Positions 1 through 9,226 are shown, numbered from the stretch's first letter. The stretch is 64,000 nt of DNA from Pseudomonas sp. TH31 (GCF_016650815.1 NZ_JAEKEZ010000028.1:101001-165000), one strand, 5' to 3'. Notes: generated from the letters alone by a model not told the origin. A program made the numbers and translations.

Positions 1-2
1 TG

Positions 3-95
3 GCGCCGGCGTCGTGTCAGTTGTTTGCGGATGTGATGTTGGGCAGGGCGCCGATCATTGATCCGGCGCCGTATGCGCCAGTTGGGCGGATCTAA
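3..95 (+). CDS. C-terminus of FAD-dependent oxidoreductase (ThiO/DadA-like), cut by window edge
   Basis: An open frame enters from the left edge and ends at a TAA at 93-95. The tail (about 30 residues) contains the stretch DPAPYAP, resembling the C-terminal end of glycine oxidase ThiO and related FAD-dependent amino-acid oxidases. In P. aeruginosa a D-amino-acid-oxidase-like gene lies next to pilR, convergent with it, which is the arrangement here. Only the tail is visible, so the family assignment rests mainly on synteny and one short motif. Confidence 0.45.
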   Translation, partial: APASCQLFADVMLGRAPIIDPAPYAPVGRI

Positions 96-100
96 GGCGA

Positions 101-182
101 AGATCAAAAGATCGCAGCCTTCGTCAGCTCCTACAGGAAAGATCGCACATCCCGTAGGAGCTGCCGAAGGCTGCGATCTTTT
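101..182. repeat. REP palindrome pair (GTAGGAGCTGCCG type)
   Basis: Two inverted copies of the GTAGGAGCTGCCGAAGG...GATCTTTT unit face each other around a short spacer (copies near 101-135 and 153-182). The left copy is degenerate (TTCGTCAGC instead of TTCGGCAGC). It sits between the convergent ends of the ThiO-like gene and pilR, the usual place for REP elements. Confidence 0.85.
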
Positions 183-188
183 AGGGTA

Positions 189-1529
189 TCAATCCAGCCC
201 CAGTTTCTTCAGCCTGTAGCGCATCGACCGAAACGACAGATTCAACCGCTGCGCGGCCGCCGTGCGGTTCCAGCGGGTTTCTTCCAGCGCCTGGAGGATG
301 AGTTTGCGTTCGACGTTTTCCAGATAATCTTCCAGATTGTCGATCCGGGTCAGGTCCGGCACGCCGGCTTCGGCGGTGCAGTTACCGTCGGCCAGGCGCA
401 AGTCACTGGCGTCGATCTGCTTGTTCTCGCACAAGGTGTGGGCGCGTTCGAGCATGTTCTCCAGTTCCCGCACGTTGCCCGGGAAGCGGTAGCTTTTCAG
501 CGCATCAAGGGCTAGCGGGTGGAGTTTTGTCGCGGGTTGGCCGGTGCCGGCCGCCAGGCGCTTGAGTACATGGCTGGCGAGTGTCTCGATATCGTCCCGG
601 CGTTCACGCAGGGGCGGCACCCGCAACTCGATCACGTTGAGCCGATAGTACAAATCCTGACGAAAACGTTCGGCACTGACTTCGGCGTCGAGGTCTTTAT
701 GGGTGGCGCAAAGGATGCGCACATCGACCACGGTTTCCTGCTGGCCGCCGACGCTGCGCACGGCTTTCTCCTGAATCGCCCGCAGCAGCTTGACCTGCAT
801 CGCCAACGGTAAATCAGCCACTTCATCGAGGAACAGAGTGCCGCCATGAGCTGCCTGGAACAGTCCTGGCTTGTCTTCGATGGCGCCGCTGAAACTGCCT
901 TTGCGATGGCCGAAAAACTCGCTTTCCATCAATTCCGACGGTATCGCCCCGCAGTTGACCGGGACGAAGGGACGATTGGCGCGCGGGCCTTGTTCGTGAA
1001 TCAGACGAGCGACCAGTTCCTTGCCGCTGCCGGATTCACCGCTGATGTACACCGGTGCCTGGCTGCGGGCCAGTTTGTCGATTTGTTTACGCAGGCTGCG
1101 CATGGGCAGCGAATCGCCGAGCAATCGGCGATCAATGGCGGTACTGGCGCCACCGGGTGTGGGCAGGCGCAGGGCGCTGGTGACCAGTTCCCGGAGTCGG
1201 GTCAGGTCCACCGGTTTGGTCAGGAAGTCGAAGGCGCCAGCCTTGAGGGCGTTGATGGCGGTTTCCAGGCTGCCGTAGGCGGTGATCATCGCCACCGGCA
1301 CTTGGGCGTAGCGTTGCTGGATGTGTTGCACCAACTCCAGGCCGGTGCCGTCCGGCAGGCGCATGTCGGTCAGGCACAGGTCGAATGACTCTCGGGCCAG
1401 CAGGGCTTGGGCTTCGCCAAGGTTGCGGGCACTGAAAGTGTCGAGTTTCATCCGTCCCAGGGTGATTTCCAGGAGTTCGCGGATATCCGGTTCGTCGTCG
1501 ACGATCAGGACTTTTTGCCGTGGGCTCAT
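189..1529 (-). CDS. pilR: PilR, sigma-54-dependent response regulator of type IV pilus genes
   Basis: 446 aa NtrC-family activator. The N-terminal receiver has the acidic pair D11-D12 and the phosphoacceptor Asp in LTDMRLP (about D55). The central AAA+ domain has Walker A GESGSGKE, the sigma-54 contact loop in the variant form GSFSGA rather than GAFTGA, and Walker B GGTLFLDE. A Fis-type helix-turn-helix (NRTAAAQRL) lies at the C-terminus. The ATG at 1529 is chosen because the protein then begins MSPRQKVLIVDDE; the longer frame adds 32 residues that belong to the pilS coding end. PilR activates pilA with RpoN in P. aeruginosa, and a matching sigma-54 promoter precedes pilA in this window (21384). 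The gene starts 2 bases after the pilS stop, so the two form an operon. Confidence 0.95.
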   Translation of the reverse strand: MSPRQKVLIVDDEPDIRELLEITLGRMKLDTFSARNLGEAQALLARESFDLCLTDMRLPDGTGLELVQHIQQRYAQVPVAMITAYGSLETAINALKAGAFDFLTKPVDLTRLRELVTSALRLPTPGGASTAIDRRLLGDSLPMRSLRKQIDKLARSQAPVYISGESGSGKELVARLIHEQGPRANRPFVPVNCGAIPSELMESEFFGHRKGSFSGAIEDKPGLFQAAHGGTLFLDEVADLPLAMQVKLLRAIQEKAVRSVGGQQETVVDVRILCATHKDLDAEVSAERFRQDLYYRLNVIELRVPPLRERRDDIETLASHVLKRLAAGTGQPATKLHPLALDALKSYRFPGNVRELENMLERAHTLCENKQIDASDLRLADGNCTAEAGVPDLTRIDNLEDYLENVERKLILQALEETRWNRTAAAQRLNLSFRSMRYRLKKLGLD

Positions 1530-1531
1530 GT

Positions 1532-3151
1532 TCAACTTTGTTTCCGTCCGTGTGCAAAGGTGATGCGAAAGCAGCCGCCGCCTTGGCGTGGTTTGAAGTC
1601 TAGGCGGGCCTGGTTGCTTTCGCACAGCTCACGGGACAGATAAAGCCCCAGGCCAGTACCCTGGCTGCTGGTGGTGAAGAAGGGTTCGAACAAGTGCAAC
1701 TGCTGGTCCGGCGCCACACCGGGGCCATTGTCCAGCACCTCGAGCACCGGCAGCTGGCTGTCGGGGTCGACAAACAATTCAAGCCGGACCTCTGCCTGCT
1801 CATGAATCAGGGCGCTGTGACGCCAGGCATTGCGCAACAAATTGTCGAGAATCTGTGTCAGTTGATTCGGGTCCATCAGCGTTGTGACGTGGCCGGCGCC
1901 GATGTGCAGGTGAATGGTCTGGCGTTCGGTCGCGGTCTCGCGGGCTTCGGCGACGAACCGTGCCAGCCACGGCTTCAGATCGAGCCGTTGCTGCGTAGTT
2001 TGCTGACGGCGGGACAGTTGCAGGACGTTTTCGATAACCCGATTCATTCGCTGGGAGTGGTCTTGAATAATCTGGGTCAGACGTCGATCTGCGCCGTTCA
2101 GTTCCTCGGATTCCTGCAGCAACTGTGCGGCATGACTGATAGCGCCCAGTGGATTGCGGATCTCGTGGGCGATACCGGCGGTCAGGCGACCCAGGGCGGC
2201 GAGTTTCAGTTGCTGGGCCTGCTGGGAGATCTGGGCGAGGTCTTCGAGAAAGACCAGGGTCTGATAATGCGGGCTTTGCTCCAGGGCAATGAAGCTTGGC
2301 TGCAACTCGAGGCCGGAGCTGGCGATTTTCAGGCTCTGAGGGCGCAAGGTCGGGTTGTTGAACCACAGTTGCAGGCGTTCGACCAAGATCGGTGAGTAAT
2401 CATCGATCAACTCGCCGTCGAGGTAGTCCTGGCCCAGTTGGGACAGGGCGCTGTGATTGGCCAGTTGCACCCGCCGCTGGTCATCGAGCACCAGGATACC
2501 GGTGCGCATGCGTTGCAGAATCAGCGCGTTAAGGGCTTCGAGGCCGACCACTTCGCTGGCCCGCTGCTCGGCGAGGTGTTCGCTGACCTCCAGGCGCCGG
2601 ATCAAACCTTGCACCAGCAATGCCGCGGCAAAGCACAGGGCGCCGAGTGTACCGGCTTGCAGGTAGTCGCTGGGGCTGGTGGGGCTGGTGGGGCGGCTGA
2701 AACTCAGCAGGAAGCTCAAACCGACAATGCCAATGGCCGCGACGGCGGCGATCAGCAAGCCAATACGCCCGCGCAACAGGGTGTTGCCGATGGCCACGGA
2801 CACGATCAGCAAATTACCAATGGCGCTGGCCGCACCGCCGGCAGCGTAGAACAGGCCGCACAGCAGCAACACATCGGCCAGGGCCAGGCTGAACAGCTGC
2901 CCGGGGCGTCGGGTATTCTCCAGGAACACCACCAGCAGAATATTCAGCACCAGGTACAACCAGCTGCCACTGCGCAGCAGGTCGTTATTGGCGAGTGCCA
3001 GCAACTGGTTGTCCATGTTGCTGGAGATCAACAGCACCAAGGTGATGCCGATGCTTAAACGGTAGAGATGATAGAGGCGCAGCAATCGCTGGGCTTGTTT
3101 GCTGCCGGGGCTGGAAGCCTCAGCGATCACTGGAGCCTGGGCCTTGCTCAA
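1532..3151 (-). CDS. pilS: PilS, membrane sensor histidine kinase
   Basis: 539 aa. The first roughly 190 residues are hydrophobic and read as about six membrane helices, the usual PilS sensor. These are followed by a PAS-like region, a HisKA domain with the H-box AHEIRNPLGAI, and an ATPase domain with N-box DNLLRNAWRHS, DNGPGV and GTGLGLYLS. In P. aeruginosa PilS sits at the pole, interacts with pilin in the membrane and controls PilR. It overlaps the upstream small membrane protein gene by about 30 bases and is followed at once by pilR, so all three are probably co-transcribed. Confidence 0.95.
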   Translation of the reverse strand: MSKAQAPVIAEASSPGSKQAQRLLRLYHLYRLSIGITLVLLISSNMDNQLLALANNDLLRSGSWLYLVLNILLVVFLENTRRPGQLFSLALADVLLLCGLFYAAGGAASAIGNLLIVSVAIGNTLLRGRIGLLIAAVAAIGIVGLSFLLSFSRPTSPTSPSDYLQAGTLGALCFAAALLVQGLIRRLEVSEHLAEQRASEVVGLEALNALILQRMRTGILVLDDQRRVQLANHSALSQLGQDYLDGELIDDYSPILVERLQLWFNNPTLRPQSLKIASSGLELQPSFIALEQSPHYQTLVFLEDLAQISQQAQQLKLAALGRLTAGIAHEIRNPLGAISHAAQLLQESEELNGADRRLTQIIQDHSQRMNRVIENVLQLSRRQQTTQQRLDLKPWLARFVAEARETATERQTIHLHIGAGHVTTLMDPNQLTQILDNLLRNAWRHSALIHEQAEVRLELFVDPDSQLPVLEVLDNGPGVAPDQQLHLFEPFFTTSSQGTGLGLYLSRELCESNQARLDFKPRQGGGCFRITFAHGRKQS

Positions 3152-3353
3152 GGTGAGCCTGGCTGCAATACCACTGTTGTTGAAGACTCAGCGCACGGTC
3201 GCGTGGCAGGTGCACGCCGCAGTGGGCGCAACGAACCATCGGTGCAGCTTCCAGTTCGGCATTGGGCCGGGCGGCAGGCGCCGGGCTTTTGAACTTGCGC
3301 CAGAACCATACCGCAGCGGCAATCAGGGCGATCCAGAACAGTAAACGAAGCAT
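3120..3353 (-). CDS. PP0621-type small membrane protein with a CxxC-like metal site
   Basis: 77 aa. One N-terminal transmembrane segment (about residues 3-17, LLFWIALIAAAVWFW) is followed by a basic linker and a small soluble domain with CAHCGVHLP and YCSQAHL, suggesting a zinc or other metal site of CxxC...CxxxH form. It matches the family called PP0621 in pseudomonads, of unknown function, conserved at this position between bamD and pilS. It overlaps the start of pilS by 32 bases, suggesting translational coupling. Confidence 0.8.
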   Translation of the reverse strand: MLRLLFWIALIAAAVWFWRKFKSPAPAARPNAELEAAPMVRCAHCGVHLPRDRALSLQQQWYCSQAHLEQGPGSSDR

Positions 3354-3443
3354 GGCGGGCTGCTTTATGAATGATGATCAGGCAGTTTAGCCAAGGACAT
3401 GGCGGGCGCACAGCGTAATAAGTGCTTCACAAAAAAGGGCCAT

Positions 3444-3473
3444 AAAAAGGGAGACTCGAAAGTCTCCCTTTTT
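3444..3473 (-). terminator. Rho-independent terminator of bamD
   Basis: Perfect hairpin AAGGGAGACT-CGAA-AGTCTCCCTT with A-tract on one side and T-tract on the other, so it can act in both directions. It lies just past the bamD stop and before the pilS operon. Confidence 0.85.
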
Positions 3474-3488
3474 GCGTAACCGCAGGTG

Positions 3489-4511
3489 TCAGTCAAACAC
3501 ACCGAAGGTCATGTAGCTGAACCACGAACGGTCGCTGTTGTTGCCTTGCGCTTCGTGTTGTTCTTCCTGGATCACTTCGCCGTTGCCATCTTTAGGCTTG
3601 AGCTCGCTGGGAATCGAATCTTTCGCGTCCTGGAACTGCTTCTGCACGTCCTGGTTGGCGCGGGTTTCACCCGGCGGCAGCGGCGGACGGGATTCGATCA
3701 GGCCCAGGGTCGCCTTGCTCAGCCACGAACGGTTGTCTGCTTCGGCTACCGATGGCTTGAACTGACCGTCCACCAGGCTTGGGTGGTTCGGATAGTTGAG
3801 CTTCAGGGTTTCGAGGCTGGTGTTGGCCAGTTCATCCAGGTGCAGACGCTGGTAGGACTCGACCATCACCGCCAGGCCATCACCGACCGAAGGGGTTTCC
3901 TGGAAGTTCTCCACGACATAACGACCACGGTTCGCGGCGGCGACGTAGGCCTGACGAGTCAGGTAGTAGTCGGCAACGTGAATCTCGTAGGAGGCCAGCA
4001 GGTTGCGCAGATAAATCATGCGCTGCTTGGCATCCGGCGAGTAGCGGCTGTTCGGGTAGCGGCTGGTCAGTTGGGCGAACTCGTTGTACGAGTCGCGGGC
4101 AGCGCCCAGGTCACGCTTGGTCATGTCCAGCGGCAGGAAGCGCGCCAGCAGGCCGACGTCCTGGTCGAAGGAGGTCAGACCCTTGAGGTAATACGCGTAA
4201 TCCACGTTCGGATGCTGTGGGTGCAAACGAATAAAACGCTCGGCGGCGGACTTGGCAGCCTCAGGTTCGGCGTTCTTGTAGTTGGCGTAGATGAGCTCGA
4301 GTTGAGCCTGATCAGCGTAGCGCCCGAACGGATAACGCGACTCCAGGGCCTTCAGCTTGGCTGTGGCACTGGTGTAGCTACTGTTATCCAGATCTTTCTG
4401 AGCCTGCTGGTACAGCTCGACTTCGCTAAGGTTTTCGTCTACGACTTCCTTCGATGAGCAAGCAGCGGTCAATGCGAGGATGGCGATCAGCAGCAGGTGT
4501 TTCACTTGCAT
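3489..4511 (-). CDS. bamD: Outer membrane assembly lipoprotein BamD (ComL)
   Basis: 340 aa, TPR-rich lipoprotein of the BAM complex that folds beta-barrel proteins into the outer membrane. The ATG at 4511 gives a lipoprotein signal ending LTAAC (Cys18) followed by SSKEVVDENLSE; the longer frame to 4664 has no reason to be used and would run into rluD. The TPR region has helices with the typical sequence SRYPFGRYADQAQLEL. The C-terminal tail of about 90 residues is low-complexity, rich in K, E and Q, as in other pseudomonads. It is divergent from rluD with a 151-base shared upstream region, which is the conserved arrangement. Confidence 0.95.
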   Translation of the reverse strand: MQVKHLLLIAILALTAACSSKEVVDENLSEVELYQQAQKDLDNSSYTSATAKLKALESRYPFGRYADQAQLELIYANYKNAEPEAAKSAAERFIRLHPQHPNVDYAYYLKGLTSFDQDVGLLARFLPLDMTKRDLGAARDSYNEFAQLTSRYPNSRYSPDAKQRMIYLRNLLASYEIHVADYYLTRQAYVAAANRGRYVVENFQETPSVGDGLAVMVESYQRLHLDELANTSLETLKLNYPNHPSLVDGQFKPSVAEADNRSWLSKATLGLIESRPPLPPGETRANQDVQKQFQDAKDSIPSELKPKDGNGEVIQEEQHEAQGNNSDRSWFSYMTFGVFD

Positions 4512-4662
4512 GGCGGCTTGCGTCCCTATGACGGCCGCTGTCTTGGGCGGGGCCGTCCTGTTATGATGAGCGCCCCTTTGAATAGCATCGGGGCAAAAGA
4601 CGCCGTATTTAACCACAAGCGCGCAGCCGAAACCAAAGGCTGTGCCGACGCCTAGTCTGAGC

Positions 4663-5625
4663 ATGTCCGATAAAATTGAACTTCGCGCAGAGGTGCCGTC
4701 CGAATTGGGCGGCCAACGCCTCGATCAAGTCGCCGCACAATTATTCGCTGAGCACTCGCGCTCGCGCCTTTCCGCCTGGATCAAAGACGGCCGCCTGACT
4801 GTGGATGGGGCGGTTATCCGCCCGCGAGACATCGTTCATGGTGGCGCCATTCTTGAGCTAACCGCCGAGCAGGAAGCTCAGGGCGAATGGATCGCTCAGG
4901 ACATTGAGCTGGACATCGTCTATGAAGATGACGACATCCTGGTGATCAACAAACCTGCGGGTCTGGTGGTGCATCCGGCTGCCGGTCACGCTGACGGCAC
5001 CTTGCTCAACGCCTTGCTGCACCACGTGCCGGACATTATCAATGTGCCCCGCGCCGGTATCGTGCATCGCCTGGACAAGGACACCACCGGTCTGATGGTG
5101 GTGGCCAAGACCATTCAAGCGCAGACGCAGCTGGTAACACAGTTGCAGAGTCGCAGCGTCAGCCGGATCTACGAGTGCATCGTGATCGGCGTGGTGACCG
5201 CCGGCGGCAAAATCAACGCGCCGATCGGTCGTCACGGCCAGCAGCGCCAGCGCATGGCGGTAATGGAAGGTGGCAAGCAAGCCGTCAGCCACTACCGCGT
5301 GCTCGAGCGTTTCCGCTCCCACACTCACGTGCGGGTGAAGCTGGAAACCGGTCGTACGCACCAGATTCGTGTGCATATGTCCCACATCAACTTCCCGTTG
5401 GTCGGAGACCCTGCCTACGGCGGTCGCTTCCGCATCCCGCCGGCAGCCAGTGTGACCATGGTCGAATCGTTGAAGGCGTTTCCACGCCAGGCACTGCATG
5501 CGCGGTTCCTGGAACTGGATCATCCGACGACCGGTATACGCATGAGCTGGGAATCGCCACTTCCGGACGATTTCGTCTGGTTGCTGACCCTGCTCAAGCA
5601 AGACCGTGAGGCGTTCATCGGATGA
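4663..5625 (+). CDS. rluD: 23S rRNA pseudouridine(1911/1915/1917) synthase RluD
   Basis: 320 aa. An N-terminal S4 RNA-binding domain (about residues 15-75, RLDQVAAQLF...SRSRLSAWIKDG) is followed by the RluA-family catalytic domain with HRLDKDTTGL; the catalytic Asp is about D138. The conserved RTHQIRVHM motif is near residue 225. It modifies helix 69 of 23S rRNA. The start at 4663 (MSDKIELRAEV) is preferred over an in-frame ATG seven codons earlier. The stop overlaps the pgeF start by four bases (ATGA), so the two are translationally coupled. Confidence 0.95.
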   Translation: MSDKIELRAEVPSELGGQRLDQVAAQLFAEHSRSRLSAWIKDGRLTVDGAVIRPRDIVHGGAILELTAEQEAQGEWIAQDIELDIVYEDDDILVINKPAGLVVHPAAGHADGTLLNALLHHVPDIINVPRAGIVHRLDKDTTGLMVVAKTIQAQTQLVTQLQSRSVSRIYECIVIGVVTAGGKINAPIGRHGQQRQRMAVMEGGKQAVSHYRVLERFRSHTHVRVKLETGRTHQIRVHMSHINFPLVGDPAYGGRFRIPPAASVTMVESLKAFPRQALHARFLELDHPTTGIRMSWESPLPDDFVWLLTLLKQDREAFIG

Positions 5626-6347
5626 GCGACTGGCTGATTCCCGACTGGCCTGCGCCTGCCGGGGTGAAAGCCTGTGTGACCACCCGTGCGGGCGGCGTCA
5701 GTCTGGCGCCGTTCGACAGCCTCAACCTCGGCGATCACGTCGACGACAGCCCTGAGGCTGTGGCCGAAAATCGCCGTCGCCTCACCGATCATTTCTCTAT
5801 TCAACCGGCCTGGCTGCAGCAGGTTCACGGCATTGCCGTGTCTCATGCTGATCCGAGTCTGGTAGTCACTGCCGACGCCAGTTGGACGGCAACGCCCGGG
5901 ATTGCCTGCGCGGCGATGACGGCGGATTGCCTGCCGGCACTGTTTTGCGACCGTGCCGGCACTCGCGTCGCGGCGGCCCATGCCGGCTGGCGCGGGCTGG
6001 CGGCCGGTGTGCTGGAAGCGACCCTCGACAGTCTGGCCGTGGCACCGGAAGAGGTGCTGGTCTGGCTCGGTCCGGCCATTGGTCCGCAAGCTTTTGAAGT
6101 CGGCCCGCAAGTGCGGGAAGTCTTCATCCAGCAGCTACCTGGAGCCGCCAAAGCCTTCGTCCCGAGTCAGAATGCCGGCAAGTTCATGGCCGACATCTAC
6201 GAGCTGGCGCGCTTGCGGCTGGCTGTTCGCGGTGTCACTGCTGTTTATGGTGGCGGTTTCTGCACCGTGACCGATCCACGCTTCTTTTCTTACCGCCGTA
6301 GTCCACAAACCGGTCGGTTTGCCTCCCTTGTCTGGTTCGAACGCTAG
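5622..6347 (+). CDS. pgeF: Peptidoglycan editing factor PgeF / YfiH-LACC1 multicopper-type oxidoreductase family
   Basis: 241 aa, typical full length for the family. Conserved metal and active-site elements are present: QVHG (His near 67), TADCLP (Asp-Cys), AAAHAGWRG (His) and the GPAIGP stretch. Members have been described as polyphenol oxidases, as purine nucleoside phosphorylase/deaminase (LACC1) and, in E. coli, as preventing misincorporation of amino acids into cell-wall precursors; which activity applies here cannot be decided from sequence. It is coupled to rluD by a 4-base overlap and followed by clpB, the conserved order. Confidence 0.92.
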   Translation: MSDWLIPDWPAPAGVKACVTTRAGGVSLAPFDSLNLGDHVDDSPEAVAENRRRLTDHFSIQPAWLQQVHGIAVSHADPSLVVTADASWTATPGIACAAMTADCLPALFCDRAGTRVAAAHAGWRGLAAGVLEATLDSLAVAPEEVLVWLGPAIGPQAFEVGPQVREVFIQQLPGAAKAFVPSQNAGKFMADIYELARLRLAVRGVTAVYGGGFCTVTDPRFFSYRRSPQTGRFASLVWFER

Positions 6348-6377
6348 ACTTCGCTGATCTACATCAACTGTACGACG

Positions 6378-6406
6378 CTTGAAACTCCCAGAATCGACCA
6401 CATCTA
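6378..6406 (+). promoter_or_regulatory. Heat-shock (sigma-32, RpoH) promoter of clpB
   Basis: The -35 element CTTGAAA (6378-6384) is separated by 13 bases from CCACATCTA (6398-6406), which matches the RpoH -10 consensus CCCCATNTA at all fixed positions but one. It lies about 75 bases upstream of the clpB start, where a heat-shock promoter is expected. Confidence 0.8.
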
Positions 6407-6478
6407 GTGAAGCATCTGGCAGGTTTCTTCATTCAGGATGGTTTCTTAGGTCCGGCCTGCTCAAAAGGAAGGTGACCC

Positions 6479-9049
6479 ATGCGTATAGACCGTTTAACCA
6501 GCAAATTGCAGTTAGCTCTATCCGACGCCCAATCCCTGGCCGTTGGCCTCGATCATCCGGGCATTGAGCCCGCGCACTTGATGCAGGCCATGCTTGAACA
6601 ACAGGGTGGTTCGATCAAACCCCTGTTGATGCAAGTGGGTTTTGACGTCAACAGCCTGCGCAAAGAGCTGACCAAAGAGCTCGATCAACTACCGAAAATC
6701 CAGAACCCGACCGGCGACGTGAACATGTCGCAGGACTTGGCGCGCCTGCTCAACCAGGCCGATCGTCTGGCCCAGCAGAAGGGTGACCAGTTCATCTCCA
6801 GCGAACTGGTGTTGCTCGCCGCCATGGACGACAACAGCAAACTCGGCAAACTGCTGCTCGGCCAAGGCGTGAGCAAAAAAGCCCTGGAAAATGCGATCAA
6901 CAACCTGCGTGGCGGCGAAGCGGTCAACGACGCCAACCACGAAGAGTCGCGTCAGGCGCTGGATAAGTACACCGTCGACCTGACCAAGCGCGCCGAAGAA
7001 GGCAAGCTCGATCCGGTGATCGGCCGTGACGACGAGATTCGCCGGACCATTCAGGTGTTGCAGCGCCGTACCAAGAACAACCCGGTGCTGATCGGTGAGC
7101 CTGGCGTGGGTAAAACCGCCATCGCCGAAGGCCTGGCCCAGCGGATCATCAACGGCGAAGTGCCAGATGGCCTGAAAGGCAAACGGCTGTTGTCCCTGGA
7201 CATGGGCGCGCTGATTGCTGGCGCCAAATATCGCGGCGAGTTCGAGGAACGCCTCAAATCCCTGCTCAATGAGCTGTCGAAGCAGGAAGGGCAGATCATT
7301 CTGTTCATCGACGAACTGCACACCATGGTCGGCGCCGGTAAAGGCGAAGGCTCGATGGATGCCGGCAATATGCTCAAACCGGCATTGGCTCGTGGCGAGT
7401 TGCACTGCGTCGGCGCTACCACGCTCAACGAGTACCGCCAATATATAGAGAAGGACGCGGCCCTCGAGCGACGCTTCCAGAAAGTATTGGTGGAAGAGCC
7501 GAGTGAAGAAGACACCATCGCGATTCTGCGGGGCTTGAAAGAGCGCTACGAAGTTCACCATAAGGTGGCGATCACTGACGGTGCGATCATCGCGGCGGCC
7601 AAGCTCAGCCATCGCTACATCACTGACCGTCAGTTGCCGGACAAGGCGATCGACCTGATCGACGAGGCTGCCAGTCGCATCCGCATGGAAATCGACTCCA
7701 AGCCGGAAGTGCTCGACCGTCTGGAGCGTCGTCTGATTCAGTTGAAGGTGGAATCCCAGGCGCTGAAGAAAGAAAGCGACGAAGCGGCGATTAAACGCCT
7801 GGAAAAACTCCAGGAAGAAATCGCTCGGCTGGAACGTGAGTACTCGGACCTCGAAGAAATCTGGAACGCGGAAAAAGCCGAAGTCCAGGGTTCGGCGCAG
7901 ATCCAGCAGAAAATCGAGCAGTCCCGTCAGGAACTGGAAGCGGCCCGCCGCAAAGGTGACTTGAACCGCATGGCCGAGCTGCAATACGGGGTTATCCCGG
8001 ACCTGGAGCGCAGCCTGCAAATGGTCGACCAGCACGGCAAAAGCGAAAACCAGTTGCTGCGCAGCAAGGTGACTGAGGAAGAGATCGCCGAAGTCGTGTC
8101 GAAGTGGACCGGCATCCCGGTGTCGAAAATGCTTGAAGGCGAGCGCGACAAGCTGATGAAGATGGAAAGCCTGTTGCACCAACGTGTGATCGGCCAGGAC
8201 GAAGCGGTGATTGCGGTCTCCAACGCAGTGCGGCGTTCTCGTGCCGGGTTGTCCGACCCGAATCGCCCGAGCGGCTCATTCATGTTCCTCGGCCCGACCG
8301 GCGTCGGTAAAACCGAGCTGTGCAAGGCGCTGGCCGAATTCCTCTTTGATACTGAGGAGGCGATGATTCGCATCGATATGTCCGAGTTCATGGAGAAACA
8401 TTCCGTGGCTCGACTGATTGGCGCGCCACCAGGCTACGTAGGTTATGAAGAGGGCGGTTACCTGACCGAGGCGGTGCGTCGCAAGCCTTACTCGGTGATC
8501 CTCCTGGACGAGGTCGAGAAGGCCCACCCGGACGTCTTCAACATCTTGCTGCAAGTGCTCGAAGACGGCCGACTGACGGATAGCCATGGCCGTACGGTGG
8601 ATTTCAAAAACACCGTGATCGTCATGACCTCCAACCTGGGCTCGGTACAGATCCAGGAACTGGTCGGTGATCGTGAAGCCCAGCGCGCGGCAGTAATGGA
8701 TGCGATTTCCACGCACTTCCGGCCGGAGTTCATTAACCGGGTCGACGAAGTGGTGATCTTCGAGCCGTTGGCGCGGGATCAGATTGCGGGCATTACCGAG
8801 ATCCAGTTGGGTCGCCTACGCAGTCGCCTGACCGAGCGTGAGCTGAAACTGGAGCTCAGTCCTGAGGCGATGGATAAGTTGATCGCGGTGGGTTACGACC
8901 CGGTCTATGGCGCACGGCCGCTCAAACGAGCGATCCAGCGCTGGATCGAGAACCCGTTGGCGCAGTTGATTCTGTCCGGTCGTTTCCTGCCGGGCGAGAC
9001 GGCTGTCGGTCGTGTAGAAAACGACGAAATCGTTTTTCCTGAGCCGTAA
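6479..9049 (+). CDS. clpB: ATP-dependent protein disaggregase ClpB
   Basis: 856 aa Hsp100 chaperone that extracts and refolds aggregated proteins with DnaK. In order: the N-terminal Clp repeat domain (about 1-145), NBD1 with Walker A GEPGVGKT (about 206-213), a long coiled-coil middle domain (about 410-520, ERRLIQLKVESQALKKESD onwards) that distinguishes ClpB from ClpA and ClpC, and NBD2 with GPTGVGKT (about 605-612). The ribosome site AAGGAAGG lies 6 bases before the ATG. It has its own RpoH promoter and a strong terminator, so it is a monocistronic heat-shock gene. Confidence 0.97.
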   Translation: MRIDRLTSKLQLALSDAQSLAVGLDHPGIEPAHLMQAMLEQQGGSIKPLLMQVGFDVNSLRKELTKELDQLPKIQNPTGDVNMSQDLARLLNQADRLAQQKGDQFISSELVLLAAMDDNSKLGKLLLGQGVSKKALENAINNLRGGEAVNDANHEESRQALDKYTVDLTKRAEEGKLDPVIGRDDEIRRTIQVLQRRTKNNPVLIGEPGVGKTAIAEGLAQRIINGEVPDGLKGKRLLSLDMGALIAGAKYRGEFEERLKSLLNELSKQEGQIILFIDELHTMVGAGKGEGSMDAGNMLKPALARGELHCVGATTLNEYRQYIEKDAALERRFQKVLVEEPSEEDTIAILRGLKERYEVHHKVAITDGAIIAAAKLSHRYITDRQLPDKAIDLIDEAASRIRMEIDSKPEVLDRLERRLIQLKVESQALKKESDEAAIKRLEKLQEEIARLEREYSDLEEIWNAEKAEVQGSAQIQQKIEQSRQELEAARRKGDLNRMAELQYGVIPDLERSLQMVDQHGKSENQLLRSKVTEEEIAEVVSKWTGIPVSKMLEGERDKLMKMESLLHQRVIGQDEAVIAVSNAVRRSRAGLSDPNRPSGSFMFLGPTGVGKTELCKALAEFLFDTEEAMIRIDMSEFMEKHSVARLIGAPPGYVGYEEGGYLTEAVRRKPYSVILLDEVEKAHPDVFNILLQVLEDGRLTDSHGRTVDFKNTVIVMTSNLGSVQIQELVGDREAQRAAVMDAISTHFRPEFINRVDEVVIFEPLARDQIAGITEIQLGRLRSRLTERELKLELSPEAMDKLIAVGYDPVYGARPLKRAIQRWIENPLAQLILSGRFLPGETAVGRVENDEIVFPEP

Positions 9050-9065
9050 TGCCAGTGAAATAAAG

Positions 9066-9093
9066 AAGGCCTCGCATTGCGAGGCCTTTTTTT
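9066..9093 (+). terminator. Rho-independent terminator of clpB
   Basis: Hairpin AAGGCCTCGC-ATT-GCGAGGCCTT followed by a run of seven or more T, 17 bases after the clpB stop codon. Confidence 0.93.
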
Positions 9094-9226
9094 CTCCAGG
9101 CTGTTGAACTCTAAGGAAAAGGCTTGTAAAGTGCGCCCCGCAGTAAGTCACCCGGAAGGGTTTCTGCTCCCCAAGCAGAAATCTGAAATAAGTTGCAAAT
9201 CATTAACTTGAATGCAATTTAGGGGG

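Noticed and set aside
6689..8182. 497-codon minus-strand frame opposite clpB
   Set aside because: Shadow of clpB; no start signals and antisense-like composition.
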